This document shows, piece after piece, positions 48,687 to 59,039 of a stretch of DNA of 64,000 nt; within the stretch, counting starts at the first letter, position 1, and each line of letters opens with the position of its first letter. Made by a program: the position numbers and the translations under genes. The notes below the pieces were generated by a model. It saw nothing but the letters and a program-made list of their open reading frames with translations. It was not told the DNA's origin and did no database searches. This DNA comes from Gallionellaceae bacterium (GTDB lineage: Bacteria; Pseudomonadota; Gammaproteobacteria; Burkholderiales; Gallionellaceae). The DNA lies in the NCBI GenBank assembly GCA_027448945.1, contig DAIDMQ010000010.1, positions 1 through 64,000 on the forward strand. The letters run 5' to 3'.

Positions 48687-49130
48687 ATGAGCATCATTAC
48701 ATTGTTGCACTTGTATGCCGTGGTGATCTGGATAGGTGGGATGTTTTTCGCCCACATGGTGTTGCGACCCAGTGCGATGCAAGTATTAGAAGGTGCGCCG
48801 CGCTTGCGGCTATGGTTGGACGTGTTCACGCGTTTTTTCCGCTGGGTATGGCTGAGTGTGGTGGTGCTGCTGGTCAGCGGCTTATATTTGATGCACCTGC
48901 GCTACCGCGATGGCGGGATGACCGCCGGCATACAGTTCATGGCTGTCACCGGTATGCTGATGATGGTGATCTATAGTTATCTCTATTTCGGTTGCTATAT
49001 GAATCTGCGCAAACAACTCGCTGTTTCAGATATCCAAGGCGCGGCTGCAACGATGCTGAAGATACGAAGTTTGGTGGGCGTCAATTTAGTGTTAGGAGTC
49101 GTGACGATTGCCGTTGCGGTTATTTTTTGA
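48687..49130 (+). CDS. CopD-family integral membrane protein
   Basis: A 147-residue protein with four hydrophobic helices (about 3-22, 50-72, 83-102, 124-147). The opening LLHLYAVVIWIGGMFFAHMV resembles the CopD/YebZ group, possible haem or copper membrane proteins. It has a conserved His near the N-terminus. It follows rnhB by 9 bases. The function is not established. Confidence 0.65.
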   Translation: MSIITLLHLYAVVIWIGGMFFAHMVLRPSAMQVLEGAPRLRLWLDVFTRFFRWVWLSVVVLLVSGLYLMHLRYRDGGMTAGIQFMAVTGMLMMVIYSYLYFGCYMNLRKQLAVSDIQGAAATMLKIRSLVGVNLVLGVVTIAVAVIF

Positions 49131-49226
49131 CGCATACTTGCTACAGTGACCGCGCGCACAGAAAAATATCTTTAAATTGCGTGCAAAAAGTCGCGAAATT
49201 GCAGTCGCAGTATTGTTACCCTCTGC

Positions 49227-49232
49227 TATAAT
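49227..49232 (+). promoter_or_regulatory. -10 element of the tRNA-Pro promoter
   Basis: TATAAT lies 9 bases before the tRNA. The upstream -35 (TCGCAG at 49205-49210, 16-base spacer) is weak. Confidence 0.6.
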
Positions 49233-49240
49233 CCGCGCCC

Positions 49241-49318
<78 letters not shown>

Positions 49319-49358
49319 GATAATCTACAACCCAGTCCACTCTCTCTATTGAATGCCG

Positions 49359-50105
49359 ATGCGTATATTGATCAGCAATGACGATGGTTATTTCGCTCCC
49401 GGACTGGCGATCCTTGCAACACACCTTTCCACCCTGGCAGAAGTCGTCGTGGTCGCACCCGAACGTGACCGCAGTGGCGCGAGCAACTCTTTGACTTTGG
49501 ATAGGCCGCTCAAGTTGCGTAAAGCAGCGAGTGGCTACTATTACGTCAACGGTACGCCTACCGACTGCGTGCATCTGGCCGTCACGGGCATGTTGGATCA
49601 TCAGCCGGATATGGTGGTGTCGGGTATCAATGCCGGTGCCAATATGGGCGATGACACCATCTACTCGGGTACGGTCGCGGCGGCGACAGAGGGATTCTTG
49701 CTGGGCATACCCGCTATTGCTTTATCTTTGGTCGGTAAGGAGCTTAGGAATTACGAGACAGCCGCCAAGGTGGCTGTCGAGTTGGTGCAGCGTTTCTCGC
49801 AACAAACCCACAGCAAACCTTGGTTACTCAACGTCAATGTGCCGGATGTGCCCTATGAACAACTGAACGGCATTAAAGTCACCCGCTTGGGCAAGCGTCA
49901 CAAGGCCGAGCCTGTGATCAGGGCACTCAATCCACACGGCGAGACAGTCTATTGGGTAGGAGCTGCAGGCAAGGCTCAGGATGCGGGTGAGGGCACTGAC
50001 TTTCATACGGTCGCACAGCAAAGTGTTTCCATCACGCCGCTACAAATAGACCTCACGCAATACAGCCAACTGGATGCGGTGCGTGATTGGATACAGACGC
50101 GATGA
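49359..50105 (+). CDS. surE: 5'/3'-nucleotidase SurE
   Basis: A 248-residue stationary-phase survival phosphatase with the metal-binding start [11 protein letters not shown] and conserved [16 protein letters not shown] and [13 protein letters not shown] 49359 gives the family N-terminus; 49353 is also open. It overlaps pcm by ATGA. Confidence 0.97.
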   Translation: MRILISNDDGYFAPGLAILATHLSTLAEVVVVAPERDRSGASNSLTLDRPLKLRKAASGYYYVNGTPTDCVHLAVTGMLDHQPDMVVSGINAGANMGDDTIYSGTVAAATEGFLLGIPAIALSLVGKELRNYETAAKVAVELVQRFSQQTHSKPWLLNVNVPDVPYEQLNGIKVTRLGKRHKAEPVIRALNPHGETVYWVGAAGKAQDAGEGTDFHTVAQQSVSITPLQIDLTQYSQLDAVRDWIQTR

Positions 50106-50752
50106 ATATCAACGGCATAGGCATGACTTCACAGCGCACACGGATGCGCATGATAGACAGACTACGTGAGAAGGGCATCAAGGATGAGGCGGTGTTGGCA
50201 GCAGTGTTTGCCGTGCCGCGCCATCTGTTTGTCGATGAGGCTTTAGCGAGTCGCGCTTATGACGATGTTTCGCTGCCAATTAACTTCAATCAGACCATTT
50301 CTCAGCCCTATATCGTGGCGCGCATGATAGAAGTATTGCGTAATGCACAGCCCTTGGGACGCGTGCTGGAAATTGGTACAGGTTGTGGTTATCAGGCGGC
50401 AGTATTGGCGCAGATTGCTACCGAGGTTTACAGCGTGGAACGCATCGCGCCCTTATATGAACGTGCCAGAAAACAGCTGCGTGAGTTAAAGTTACGCAAT
50501 GTCTCGGTGCGTCATGCCGATGGTTGTGCGGGCTTGCCCGATATCGCTCCCTTTGACGGCATTATCATGGCGGCGGCCGCGCCCGCATTGCTACCTGCAC
50601 TACGCGAGCAACTCAAGGTCGGCGGTCGTATGGTGTTGCCGGTAGGGATGAACGAGCAACATCTATACCTCATAGAACGTGACGCGCACGGGTTTCGTGA
50701 AACCAAGCTGGAAGCGGTGAAATTTGTACCGCTGTTGATGGGAAAAGCATGA
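50102..50752 (+). CDS. pcm: Protein-L-isoaspartate O-methyltransferase
   Basis: A 216-residue SAM enzyme repairing isoaspartyl residues in damaged proteins. It contains [30 protein letters not shown] and [10 protein letters not shown]. The start 50102 ([15 protein letters not shown]) is chosen for the ATGA overlap with surE; the stop overlaps nlpD. Confidence 0.96.
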   Translation: MNINGIGMTSQRTRMRMIDRLREKGIKDEAVLAAVFAVPRHLFVDEALASRAYDDVSLPINFNQTISQPYIVARMIEVLRNAQPLGRVLEIGTGCGYQAAVLAQIATEVYSVERIAPLYERARKQLRELKLRNVSVRHADGCAGLPDIAPFDGIIMAAAAPALLPALREQLKVGGRMVLPVGMNEQHLYLIERDAHGFRETKLEAVKFVPLLMGKA

Positions 50753-51687
50753 AACGACTTACTGTTATTTTTGGTACGACGATATCCTTGTTGTTGGGCG
50801 CTTGCTCGACGACGGTTGAGCAAGCGCCCGGCTCCAAACCTTCAGTCGTGACAACTGAAGCGACGCGTATGAAGGTTGCCGGTGAGAAGGACTGGCGTCC
50901 CGCCTCGCATGTGGTGTTGAAAGGTGACACCTTGTACAGCATCGCGTTCTACTACGGCTTGGATTATCACGATCTTGAAGAATTGAACGACATCAAAAAT
51001 CCACGCTTGATCCAGGTCGGTCAGGTGTTACGCTTGTTCCCAAGCGGTGCTACAAACATTGAGTCAGCAGCAACGGAGGTGAATGCGGCGCCGCTGATCA
51101 AGGATCAGCCACGCGTAGTGAAGTACGTCTACAACGCAACTGCCATGGTTCAGATCGATGACGTGCAGAATAGCAATGCTAAGAGCTACAAGGTGCCAGG
51201 CGCAACTGTTGAGGTACTGCCGCTGGATTACAAGCCCGGCACGACCGGCAAGGTCGTAGCCAAGCCTGCCAAAGTTGAACCACGTGGAGACTCACCTGTC
51301 ATCAACACTGAAGAAGATTCATTGCAATGGGCGATGCCGGCAAACGGCAAGATCGTCGCCAACTTCTCGGAAGCCGATAATCGTAAAGGCATAGATATCG
51401 CTGGAAAAATCGGACAAGACGTGTTGGCAAGTGCGCCGGGCAAGGTCGTATATAGCGGAAGCGGCCTGCGTGGCTATGGCAAGCTGATCATCATCAAACA
51501 CAATAAGACCTATCTGAGTGCCTATGCGCATAACGATAAGATACTGGTCAAAGAAGGTCAGACGGTCTCGCGCGGTCAGAAGATCGCTGCCATGGGTAAA
51601 ACAGATTCCAGTACTGTGAAGCTACATTTTGAAGTGCGCCGACTGGGCAAGCCTGTAGACCCGAGTAAATTTTTACCTAAGTCTTAA
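50749..51687 (+). CDS. nlpD: Murein hydrolase activator NlpD
   Basis: A 312-residue lipoprotein (LLLGAC, lipid Cys19) with one LysM domain (about 54-100, [18 protein letters not shown]) and a C-terminal LytM domain (about 195-310). The LytM zinc ligands are degenerate: KGIDIAG replaces the H-x3-D motif, as in NlpD proteins that activate amidases instead of cutting peptidoglycan. It overlaps pcm by ATGA. In many beta- and gammaproteobacteria rpoS follows; here it does not. Confidence 0.92.
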   Translation: MKRLTVIFGTTISLLLGACSTTVEQAPGSKPSVVTTEATRMKVAGEKDWRPASHVVLKGDTLYSIAFYYGLDYHDLEELNDIKNPRLIQVGQVLRLFPSGATNIESAATEVNAAPLIKDQPRVVKYVYNATAMVQIDDVQNSNAKSYKVPGATVEVLPLDYKPGTTGKVVAKPAKVEPRGDSPVINTEEDSLQWAMPANGKIVANFSEADNRKGIDIAGKIGQDVLASAPGKVVYSGSGLRGYGKLIIIKHNKTYLSAYAHNDKILVKEGQTVSRGQKIAAMGKTDSSTVKLHFEVRRLGKPVDPSKFLPKS

Positions 51688-52569
51688 TTGGATGCCTTGA
51701 GCGAAAATCCCAAATCATCAAGCATCACCCTCAGCGTCGTCAATCACGACCGAGATAGCGCGAATCTGCATTACGTTTATCCGGTTATCTCGCGCCGTGC
51801 CGGCGGCGTTTCGGTCGGCATTAATCTCAATACTAATAATGCCTGTAACTGGCGCTGTATTTATTGCCAAGTACCCGAGTTGACACGCGGCACTGCGCCT
51901 GCTGTCGATTTGGTGTTGCTGGAACAGGAGCTAGGCGGTTTCTTGTATGAGTTGCTGCATGGCGACTTCATGACCAAGCGCGTGCCGGAAGAAATGCGCC
52001 GTATCAATGACATCGCTTTGTCCGGCAATGGTGAACCAACTAGTTGTGCCGAGTTCAAGGCGGTGTTGGATGTCATTGCCAAGGTCAGAGCAGTGTCCGG
52101 TTTGCCAGAAAGCGTGAAGACTGTGCTGATCACCAATGGCAGTTTGATGCATAGAGCCGGCGTCCAGCAGGGGCTACAAGCGATGGCCAAGATCAACGGT
52201 GAAGTATGGTTCAAGCTGGACAGGGCGAGCGAGGCTGGTATGGCTGCAATCAACGATACGCAATCCAGTATGCAGAAAGTGCGCGAGCATCTGAGCATGG
52301 CTATCCCTTTATGCCCGACTTGGTTGCAGACTTGCTGGTTCGCAATCGATGGCGTGCCACCCGGCGCGCTAGATGAGCAAGATTATCTAGACTTCGTCGC
52401 CTCTATCCTGCAATCAGGGAGAGATCTTAAAGGCGTGTTGCTATATGGTTTGGCGCGTCCTTCTTTGCAGGTTGAAGCTCCCCGCTTGAGCGCATTACCT
52501 AAGGAGCATTTAGAAGCGTTTGCGCAACGCATACGGGGGGTAGGTTTGACGGTGAAGGTGGCGGATTAG
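51688..52569 (+). CDS. Radical SAM protein
   Basis: A 293-residue protein with the radical SAM cluster motif CNWRCIYC (C-x3-C-x2-C) near residue 53, and a GNGEPT motif resembling the GGE segment of the family. It likely starts with TTG at 51688, immediately after the nlpD stop, so it is co-transcribed with it; no ATG precedes the cluster motif. The N-terminal NLHYVYPVISRRAGGVSVGI and the overall plan resemble uncharacterised wybutosine-like/AmmeMemoRadiSam-related enzymes. The substrate is unknown. Confidence 0.75.
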   Translation: MDALSENPKSSSITLSVVNHDRDSANLHYVYPVISRRAGGVSVGINLNTNNACNWRCIYCQVPELTRGTAPAVDLVLLEQELGGFLYELLHGDFMTKRVPEEMRRINDIALSGNGEPTSCAEFKAVLDVIAKVRAVSGLPESVKTVLITNGSLMHRAGVQQGLQAMAKINGEVWFKLDRASEAGMAAINDTQSSMQKVREHLSMAIPLCPTWLQTCWFAIDGVPPGALDEQDYLDFVASILQSGRDLKGVLLYGLARPSLQVEAPRLSALPKEHLEAFAQRIRGVGLTVKVAD

Positions 52570-52655
52570 GTGTTGCGCCAGCGCATGTGCGAATGATTTC
52601 CCCACGTTGAGAGCCGCTTTGCAACACACAAGCTACGAAAAAACTCGCCGAAAAG

Positions 52656-53144
52656 TCAGACAGATGAGTGGGCGGGAACCGCTAAAACGTAAGCCTTCAC
52701 CACCAGTATCATCCCCAATACACTTTCAATCAGATACAAGATGCTTGATACGCCGTGCAACATCTTGAAGTGATCGGCAAAGGGACTGGACATTACATCC
52801 AAGGGATGCGCTTGTACTTTCAGATCAGCCATCACTGGAGAGATGCCGAACTGGATGACGAGTCCCAGGATCAGCATGGCGACGATGAGATAAAGCCGAG
52901 TCTTGCTGGCGCTGTCTTGTTTATATAGGCGTTCGCCTAACAGCAAGATGCCACCGCACACCAAGCCCACATACGCCATCATGTGGAAGATTTCGCCCGC
53001 TAACAAACCGGCCAACTGCCTATCCGGTTGGGTTTGGAATAGCACGGGTACAGCCAGATAGCCTGTGGCCCAGAGTCCACCTACCCACAGCGTGAGTGCG
53101 ATGGCGCTTAGATAAGAAATAAGTTTCTGCATGTCTATTTGCAA
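52656..53144 (-). CDS. DUF4149-type membrane protein
   Basis: A 162-residue protein with four transmembrane helices (about 9-30, 55-72, 83-102, 133-155). The start ALTLWVGGLWATGYLAVPVL is typical of DUF4149/CopD-like proteins with unknown function. Starts at 53144 or 53132 are both possible. It lies 34 bases downstream of folD on the same strand. Confidence 0.7.
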   Translation of the reverse strand: MQIDMQKLISYLSAIALTLWVGGLWATGYLAVPVLFQTQPDRQLAGLLAGEIFHMMAYVGLVCGGILLLGERLYKQDSASKTRLYLIVAMLILGLVIQFGISPVMADLKVQAHPLDVMSSPFADHFKMLHGVSSILYLIESVLGMILVVKAYVLAVPAHSSV

Positions 53145-53178
53145 GTGCCTGCTACCGAGCGGTAACAGGCGTCGTTGT

Positions 53179-54030
53179 TTACGCGCTGAGTCGTTCCGCC
53201 GCTCTCACGGTGTTTGCGACCAGCATGGTGATGGTCATAGGGCCTACACCGCCAGGAACTGGGGTGATGTGACCTGCCACTTCCTTAACGCTGTTGAAGT
53301 CCACATCGCCGACCAACTTACCTTCGGCATTGCGGTTGATACCTACGTCTATGACAACTGCGCCCGGTTTGACCATATCGCCCGTGATGAAGTTGGCCCG
53401 GCCCACTGCCGCGACCAGTATGTCTGCATCGCGGGTGTGCTTGGCCAGATCCACGGTCTTAGAGGTGCAGATAGTGACGGTGGCGTTCTTGTGCAACAGC
53501 AGCAAAGCCATAGGCTTGCCGACGATGTTGCTGCGGCCTACTACTACTGCGTGCTTGCCTTCCAGGCTGATACCACTCTTTTCCAGCAATACCATCACGC
53601 CATAGGGTGTGCAGGATGGAAAGGGCGTTTCACCGGTGACCAAAGCGCCCACGTTCATTTGATGGAAACCGTCCACGTCCTTGTTTGGATCAATCGCTTC
53701 GATGACAGTGTGCGAATCCAAATGTTTGGGCAGGGGCAGTTGCACCAAGATGCCGTGTATCTTGGGGTCGTTGTTCAATGCTTCGACTTCGGCGAGCAGC
53801 TGCGCTTCGCTGACGTCGGCGGGCAGTTCACGGTGTATGGAGTACAGGCCGAGTTCGGCACAAGCTTTGACTTTGTTGGCAACGTAGACTTTGGATGCGG
53901 GGTCGTTGCCCACAATGATCACAGCCATGCCGGGCGTGATGCCGCGTGCCTTGAGGGCATCGGCACGCACTTTCCATTCGGCCCGAACCTGTTGGGCAAT
54001 GGCTTTGCCGTCTATGATCTGTGCAGTCAT
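53179..54030 (-). CDS. folD: Methylene-THF dehydrogenase/methenyl-THF cyclohydrolase
   Basis: A 283-residue bifunctional enzyme linking methylene- and formyl-tetrahydrofolate. Catalytic Lys is in [13 protein letters not shown]; the NADP motif region is [20 protein letters not shown] and [14 protein letters not shown] is at the C-terminus. Its ATG overlaps the ppa stop (TAATG), so the two are coupled. Confidence 0.97.
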   Translation of the reverse strand: MTAQIIDGKAIAQQVRAEWKVRADALKARGITPGMAVIIVGNDPASKVYVANKVKACAELGLYSIHRELPADVSEAQLLAEVEALNNDPKIHGILVQLPLPKHLDSHTVIEAIDPNKDVDGFHQMNVGALVTGETPFPSCTPYGVMVLLEKSGISLEGKHAVVVGRSNIVGKPMALLLLHKNATVTICTSKTVDLAKHTRDADILVAAVGRANFITGDMVKPGAVVIDVGINRNAEGKLVGDVDFNSVKEVAGHITPVPGGVGPMTITMLVANTVRAAERLSA

Positions 54031-54572
54031 TATTTTGCCGCCACCGATTCTTTATAAGCTGCCAGGCCGTTCTCGATCTCGGCGTGGGCTTCAGCTACAC
54101 CCTTCCAACCGTTGATCTTGACCCACTTGCCTGGTTCAAGCGCCTTGTACAGTTCGAAGAAGTGCTTGATCTGTTCCAAGGTGATTTTAGGCAGATCTTC
54201 GTAGGTTTGAATTTCGTGATATAGCGGCGTCAGCTTGTCGACTGGCACGGCGATGATCTTGGCATCGTCACCACCTTCATCGGACATGCTCAGCATACCC
54301 ACCGGACGGCAGGCGATGATCGCGCCATGAACGATAGGGAAAGGCGTGATGACCAAAACGTCTACTGGATCACCGTCGTCCGCAATGGTTTCAGGGATGA
54401 AGCCGTAGTTACATGGATAGCGCATCAAAGAGCCGATAAAACGATCAACCACCAGTACGCCGGACTCTTTGTCGACTTCGTATTTAACAGGGTCTGCGTG
54501 TTTGGGGATTTCGACGATAACGTTGCATTCGTGTGGGAGTTTCTTGCCGGGGCGTACGTTTAACAGGCTCAT
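54030..54572 (-). CDS. ppa: Inorganic pyrophosphatase (family I)
   Basis: A 180-residue enzyme hydrolysing PPi. The metal site [11 protein letters not shown] is present, with conserved [16 protein letters not shown]. The start 54572 gives [15 protein letters not shown]; a longer frame to 54683 has no support. It is divergent from a PPi-type phosphofructokinase across 115 bases. Confidence 0.96.
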   Translation of the reverse strand: MSLLNVRPGKKLPHECNVIVEIPKHADPVKYEVDKESGVLVVDRFIGSLMRYPCNYGFIPETIADDGDPVDVLVITPFPIVHGAIIACRPVGMLSMSDEGGDDAKIIAVPVDKLTPLYHEIQTYEDLPKITLEQIKHFFELYKALEPGKWVKINGWKGVAEAHAEIENGLAAYKESVAAK

Positions 54573-54687
54573 AGTGTGCTTTCGTTGAGGTTGAAAAATT
54601 CGGTGCGAGATTATAAGCGATGCGCGGCCATAACGCAGTGGGCTATTGCGGGTAGAATGGACGCACTTTTTAAGGAGATGCATTGAG

Positions 54688-55881
54688 ATGGGTAATCAAG
54701 GTAAATTAGTCGGCAAGATGGTAATCGGTCAATCAGGCGGCCCAACCGCAGTCATCAACCAATCACTGGTAGGCGCGGTACTCGCAGCCCGCAAGCAAGC
54801 TAATATCACAGGCATCTTGGGCGCGCATCACGGTATCGCGGGCATCATGAAGGAGGACTTCATCGACCTCACCACGCAGAGTCTGGCGCAACTGGAGTTG
54901 GTTGCGACCACACCCGCGGCGGCATTGGGTTCGGTGCGTCTGAAGCCCGGCAAAGCAGAGTGCGAAAAGGTATTCGAGGTATTCAAGAAGAATGACGTAC
55001 GTTATTTCTTTTATATCGGCGGTAATGATTCCGCCGAGACTGCGCACATCATCGCGGAGATGGCAAAAGAAGCAAATTACGATTTCTGCACTGTGCATAT
55101 TCCCAAGACTATCGACAACGATTTGAAAGTCACTGACCATTGTCCTGGTTTCGCTTCCGCCGCGCGTTTTGTGGCGCTGGCGTTTATGGGTGATGATCGC
55201 GACAACCGTGCTTTGGCGGGTATCAAAGTCAACGTGGTGATGGGTCGTAGTGCAGGCTTTTTGACTGCCGCTTCCGCCTTGGCACGTCAAGCACCGGGCG
55301 ATGGTCCTCATCTGATCTATCTGCCAGAGCGCGTGTTTAGCGTCGAGCAGTTCAAGCAGGATGTACGTGATGCGGTGGCGAAGTATGGTCGTTGTGTGAT
55401 CGCTGCTTCAGAAGGTATCAGCGATAAAGATGGCAACCCCATTTCTACCAGTGGTGAAAAGGATTCTCACGGCAATATCCAATTGTCGGGTAGTGGTGCT
55501 TTGGGTGACACGCTCGCGGCATTGGTCAAAGATGCATTTGCGGGTCAAAAAGTGCGCGTGCGCGCCGATACCTTCGGTTATCTGCAGCGTTCTTTCCCGA
55601 CTATCATCTCGCCTATTGATGCACAGGAAGCACGTGCGGTTGGTGATTATGCGGTGAACCATGCTGCGACGACAGGTCAGCCGGGTTCGGTGGCGATACG
55701 CCGCCTGAGCAGCAAGCCTTACGCCAGCGAATGTTTCATTACACCCTTGTCTTCTGTTGCACGTGAAGCGACCCATATGAAGGATGAGTTCGTCAATGCT
55801 GCCGGCAACGATGTGACGCAAACATGGATAGATTATGTCGCGCCGCTGGTGGGTGATTTGCCCAAGATGGGTAGCCTATAA
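54688..55881 (+). CDS. Phosphofructokinase, probably PPi-dependent
   Basis: A 397-residue enzyme phosphorylating fructose 6-phosphate. The substrate-binding motif is PKTIDND with Lys where ATP enzymes usually have Gly, and the nucleotide site reads IGGNDSAETA, a variant of the GGDD motif of PPi enzymes. These features favour PPi as donor. ATG 54688 follows AAGGAG at a somewhat long spacing. It is divergent from ppa. The GGND form means donor preference should be regarded as likely, not certain. Confidence 0.85.
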   Translation: MGNQGKLVGKMVIGQSGGPTAVINQSLVGAVLAARKQANITGILGAHHGIAGIMKEDFIDLTTQSLAQLELVATTPAAALGSVRLKPGKAECEKVFEVFKKNDVRYFFYIGGNDSAETAHIIAEMAKEANYDFCTVHIPKTIDNDLKVTDHCPGFASAARFVALAFMGDDRDNRALAGIKVNVVMGRSAGFLTAASALARQAPGDGPHLIYLPERVFSVEQFKQDVRDAVAKYGRCVIAASEGISDKDGNPISTSGEKDSHGNIQLSGSGALGDTLAALVKDAFAGQKVRVRADTFGYLQRSFPTIISPIDAQEARAVGDYAVNHAATTGQPGSVAIRRLSSKPYASECFITPLSSVAREATHMKDEFVNAAGNDVTQTWIDYVAPLVGDLPKMGSL

Positions 55882-55928
55882 GAGGCTGCAAGTCGCGAGT
55901 TATCGCTGACGACTGCGCGCTGTTACCT

Positions 55929-56861
55929 ATGACTGACAAAGACAATCTGCATCCGCGTAATTTACATCGCGCCCGTTATGACTTTCCCGTGTTGATCGCC
56001 ACCAGCCCAGAGCTGGCGGCTTTCGTGTCGGTGAATGAGTATGGCGACGAGAGCGTAGACTTCACCGATCCGCAAGCAGTCAAGGCACTCAATTGTGCCT
56101 TGTTGAAACATTACTACGACATACAAGACTGGGATGTGCCTGCGCAATATTTGTGTCCGCCCATCCCCGGTCGTGCCGATCATCTGCATCATCTGGCGGA
56201 TTTGTTGGCCGATGGTGGCGAGATTCCGCAAGGTGATTCTGTGCGTGTGTTGGATATCGGGGTAGGGGCGAACTGCATTTATCCGCTCATCGGCCAGCGC
56301 AGCTATGGTTGGCGCTTCGTCGGTACCGATATAGACGCGAACGCACTTAACAACGCACAGCGGCTATTGGAGGCGAATGGCTTAAGTAGCTTGGTAGAGT
56401 TGCGCATGCAGCCTTCGCGCACGGCGATCTTTGCCAATGTGACGCAGGCGGATGAGTACTACTGCCTGACCATAAGCAACCCGCCTTTTCATGCCTCTTT
56501 GGGCGAGGCCAAGGCGGGTACCGAGCGCAAGTGGCGCAATCTGGGTAAGTCACCGGATGCAGCATTGAACTTCGGCGGACAGGGCAGGGAGTTGTGGTGC
56601 AAGGGCGGTGAGCAGGCTTTTGTACGACGCATGGTAGAAGAAAGCGTCTCCGGTCAGCGCAATGTGATGTGGTTCTCCACCCTGGTCTCGAAGGCTGAAC
56701 ACCTTCCTGCCATCTATCGCTTGTTGCAAGAGGCGGGTGTGGTCGAGACGCGCACTTTGGAGATGTCGCAGGGACAAAAGAAGAGTCGCATCGTGGCTTG
56801 GACCTTTATGGATAAAAAACAAAGAAGCGCATGGCAAAGCGCACACGCTATAAGAAAGTAA
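55929..56861 (+). CDS. rlmF: 23S rRNA A1618 N6-methyltransferase
   Basis: A 310-residue methyltransferase of the RlmF family. It begins NLHPRNLHRARYDFPVLI, has SAM motif VLDIGVGANCIYPLIG and the catalytic NPPF in ISNPPFHASLGEA. It overlaps the next methyltransferase gene by 31 bases. Confidence 0.92.
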   Translation: MTDKDNLHPRNLHRARYDFPVLIATSPELAAFVSVNEYGDESVDFTDPQAVKALNCALLKHYYDIQDWDVPAQYLCPPIPGRADHLHHLADLLADGGEIPQGDSVRVLDIGVGANCIYPLIGQRSYGWRFVGTDIDANALNNAQRLLEANGLSSLVELRMQPSRTAIFANVTQADEYYCLTISNPPFHASLGEAKAGTERKWRNLGKSPDAALNFGGQGRELWCKGGEQAFVRRMVEESVSGQRNVMWFSTLVSKAEHLPAIYRLLQEAGVVETRTLEMSQGQKKSRIVAWTFMDKKQRSAWQSAHAIRK

Positions 56862-57988
56862 ATGTGATCGATCACCCGATGTTGAGTTGGAACGAAGCTG
56901 GAAAACAATGTACCGCACGTTGGCGCTCGGAACAAGGTCTGCCACCCCCCAAGAAACTCATCATCGCGGATGACACGCTCAAGGCTGATGATGCCTATCG
57001 CTTAGCCAGTGAAGGTACGGCATTCTTGTGGCGCGGTGACTTCCAGAATGCCAAGCAGTTGTTAATCGCCATGGCGCGTCGGGCCAGTCGCAAATCTGCC
57101 AAATCTTCCAGTATTCCTAGTGAGGCTTTCAATCTGCATCGTCAAGCACAGGGGCAACGTGCGCGCGTGTTGGGGACTATCCTGATTCCGCTGAACTCCG
57201 ATTACTCCATTCCACTGCGCCGCGCACCGGATGTGAAACTGGCTTGTAATGAAGTGTATGGCTCCAGTGACGGCATGTCGGTGGTGTCCTTGCGCGAGTT
57301 ATCGGGCCTGATAGGCGCGCACGAGTGGCGCAAGAAGGGCGTGGATGTCGAAGTTCTGGGCGAAACCATACATCCGCATTACGGAGTGTATTCACCAGTG
57401 CGCGGCGAGTATCTGCAGCTGGTCAATGCAGCACCTTTGCCTGCCACTGAACTGGCTTTTGATATTGGGACAGGTACTGGGGTGTTGGCGGCCCTGTTGT
57501 TGAAGCGCGGTATCAATAAGGTGATTGCTACCGATCAGGATGAGCGCGCTTTGAAATGTGCACGCGCTAATCTCAAACGCCTAGGCTTGGCTGAGCAAGT
57601 CGAGGTGCAACAGGCTGATTTGTTCCCGTCTGGGCGCGCATCGCTCATCGTGTGTAATCCACCCTGGATTCCGGCGCGTCCGAGTTCGGCAATCGAATAC
57701 GCGATTTATGATCCGGACAGTCGCATGCTGCGCGGCTATCTAGCCGGTTTGCCTGGGCACCTGACACCACAAGGTGAAGGCTGGTTGGTCCTCTCTGACA
57801 TCGCCGAGCATCTGGGCTTGCGTAGCCGTGATTCTTTACTGGAATGGATCGCCGCCGCCGGCCTGCGCGTGATCGAACGCCATGACATCAAACCGCATCA
57901 TCCCAAGGTGTCTGATAAGAGCGACCCGCTGCACGCCGCACGTGCCGCTGAGACTACCTCCTTATGGCGCTTGGCACTGGCGGTTTAG
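56831..57988 (+). CDS. Class I methyltransferase, N5-glutamine or nucleic-acid type
   Basis: A 385-residue protein. The C-terminal half (about 195-330) has SAM motif AFDIGTGTGVLAALLL and the NPPW catalytic motif in LIVCNPPWIPARP, as in enzymes that methylate amide or adenine nitrogen. The N-terminal 180 residues are not a recognised domain; they are basic at first and may recognise substrate. It overlaps rlmF, so co-expression is likely. The target is unknown. Confidence 0.75.
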   Translation: MAKRTRYKKVNVIDHPMLSWNEAGKQCTARWRSEQGLPPPKKLIIADDTLKADDAYRLASEGTAFLWRGDFQNAKQLLIAMARRASRKSAKSSSIPSEAFNLHRQAQGQRARVLGTILIPLNSDYSIPLRRAPDVKLACNEVYGSSDGMSVVSLRELSGLIGAHEWRKKGVDVEVLGETIHPHYGVYSPVRGEYLQLVNAAPLPATELAFDIGTGTGVLAALLLKRGINKVIATDQDERALKCARANLKRLGLAEQVEVQQADLFPSGRASLIVCNPPWIPARPSSAIEYAIYDPDSRMLRGYLAGLPGHLTPQGEGWLVLSDIAEHLGLRSRDSLLEWIAAAGLRVIERHDIKPHHPKVSDKSDPLHAARAAETTSLWRLALAV

Positions 57989-58055
57989 ACATAGAGTAGG
58001 ATGACCTTGTGTGTTATGTTCACCACTCCGCTAACCCATTGAACTTATCGCTGCC

Positions 58056-58988
58056 ATGAGCTTTCTCGCTTTGATTGCCGCATTGCTACTTGAACAATAT
58101 CAGCCGCTCTCGGCGCGCAGGTATTTGTCTGATGCGCTGATCGCCTACATGGATTTCTTCCAGCGTAATTTCAATGCGGGTGAGCATAAGCACGGCATGG
58201 TTGCATGGTTATTCGCCATCATCCCTTTATTGCTGGCAACGATACTTTGCTATCAATTATTGGATGTGGTAAATCCCCTGTTGGCCTTGCTGTTCAACGT
58301 ATTGGTGTTGTATCTCACCATGGGATTTCGCCAGTTCAGTCATTACTACACCGACATTCATCAGGCTTTGCGAGACGAAAAGTTAGACGAGGCGCGCCGT
58401 TTGTTGACTGAATGGCGCAAAGTCCCGTCACTCGACCTGAATGCGGAAGAGATTGCACGCGTGACGATAGAAGAAGCCTTGCTCGCCTCGCATCGCAAGG
58501 TGTTCGGTGTGATTGTATGGTTCGTGTTGTTCAGCGTGCTGGGGCTGGGGGGGGCTGCCGGTGCTTTGCTGTATCGTTTGGGACAGTTTTTGCGTACATA
58601 CTGGAGCGATCAAGTTAAGCATGGCGAATTTTCACGCTATGCCCATCAGGCTTTTTATTTGATTGAGTGGTTGCCAGTGCGGCTGACTGCTTTCACGTTT
58701 GCCATCGTCGGTGATTTCGAAGACACCCTGTATTGCTGGCGTGCGCAAGCTGCGACGTGGCCTGATAGAGAGGCCGGTATTCTGTTGGCTAGTGGCGCGG
58801 GTGCTTTGGGTGTGCGGTTAGGTATGGTAATCGTGCAAGCCGGTGTGCCTCAGGATAGACCTGAGCTGGGGCTGGGGGACGATGCAGATACGGAAATCAT
58901 GCAGAGTGCAATTGGTCTGGTTTGGCGCTCCGTGTTGTTCTGGCTGATACTCTTGCTGATGTTGAGCGTTGCACACCTGCTTGGCTGA
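58056..58988 (+). CDS. AmpE/CobD-CbiB-like membrane protein
   Basis: A 310-residue integral membrane protein with about four or five helices. The opening FLALIAALLLEQYQPLSARR and the helix-spaced Arg/Tyr segments resemble the CobD/CbiB and AmpE group. True CbiB acts in cobalamin synthesis; AmpE-type proteins are signalling-related. No other cobalamin genes are near, so a cobalamin role is not supported here. Confidence 0.65.
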   Translation: MSFLALIAALLLEQYQPLSARRYLSDALIAYMDFFQRNFNAGEHKHGMVAWLFAIIPLLLATILCYQLLDVVNPLLALLFNVLVLYLTMGFRQFSHYYTDIHQALRDEKLDEARRLLTEWRKVPSLDLNAEEIARVTIEEALLASHRKVFGVIVWFVLFSVLGLGGAAGALLYRLGQFLRTYWSDQVKHGEFSRYAHQAFYLIEWLPVRLTAFTFAIVGDFEDTLYCWRAQAATWPDREAGILLASGAGALGVRLGMVIVQAGVPQDRPELGLGDDADTEIMQSAIGLVWRSVLFWLILLLMLSVAHLLG

Positions 58989-59039
58989 GCATTTCACCAT
59001 AACGCAGGCTAAAACTGTGTGCTCGCGTACAATGCATCG

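Noticed and set aside
53131-54057. 308-codon open frame on the plus strand over folD
   Set aside because: It is antisense to folD; its apparent composition mirrors the folD sequence.
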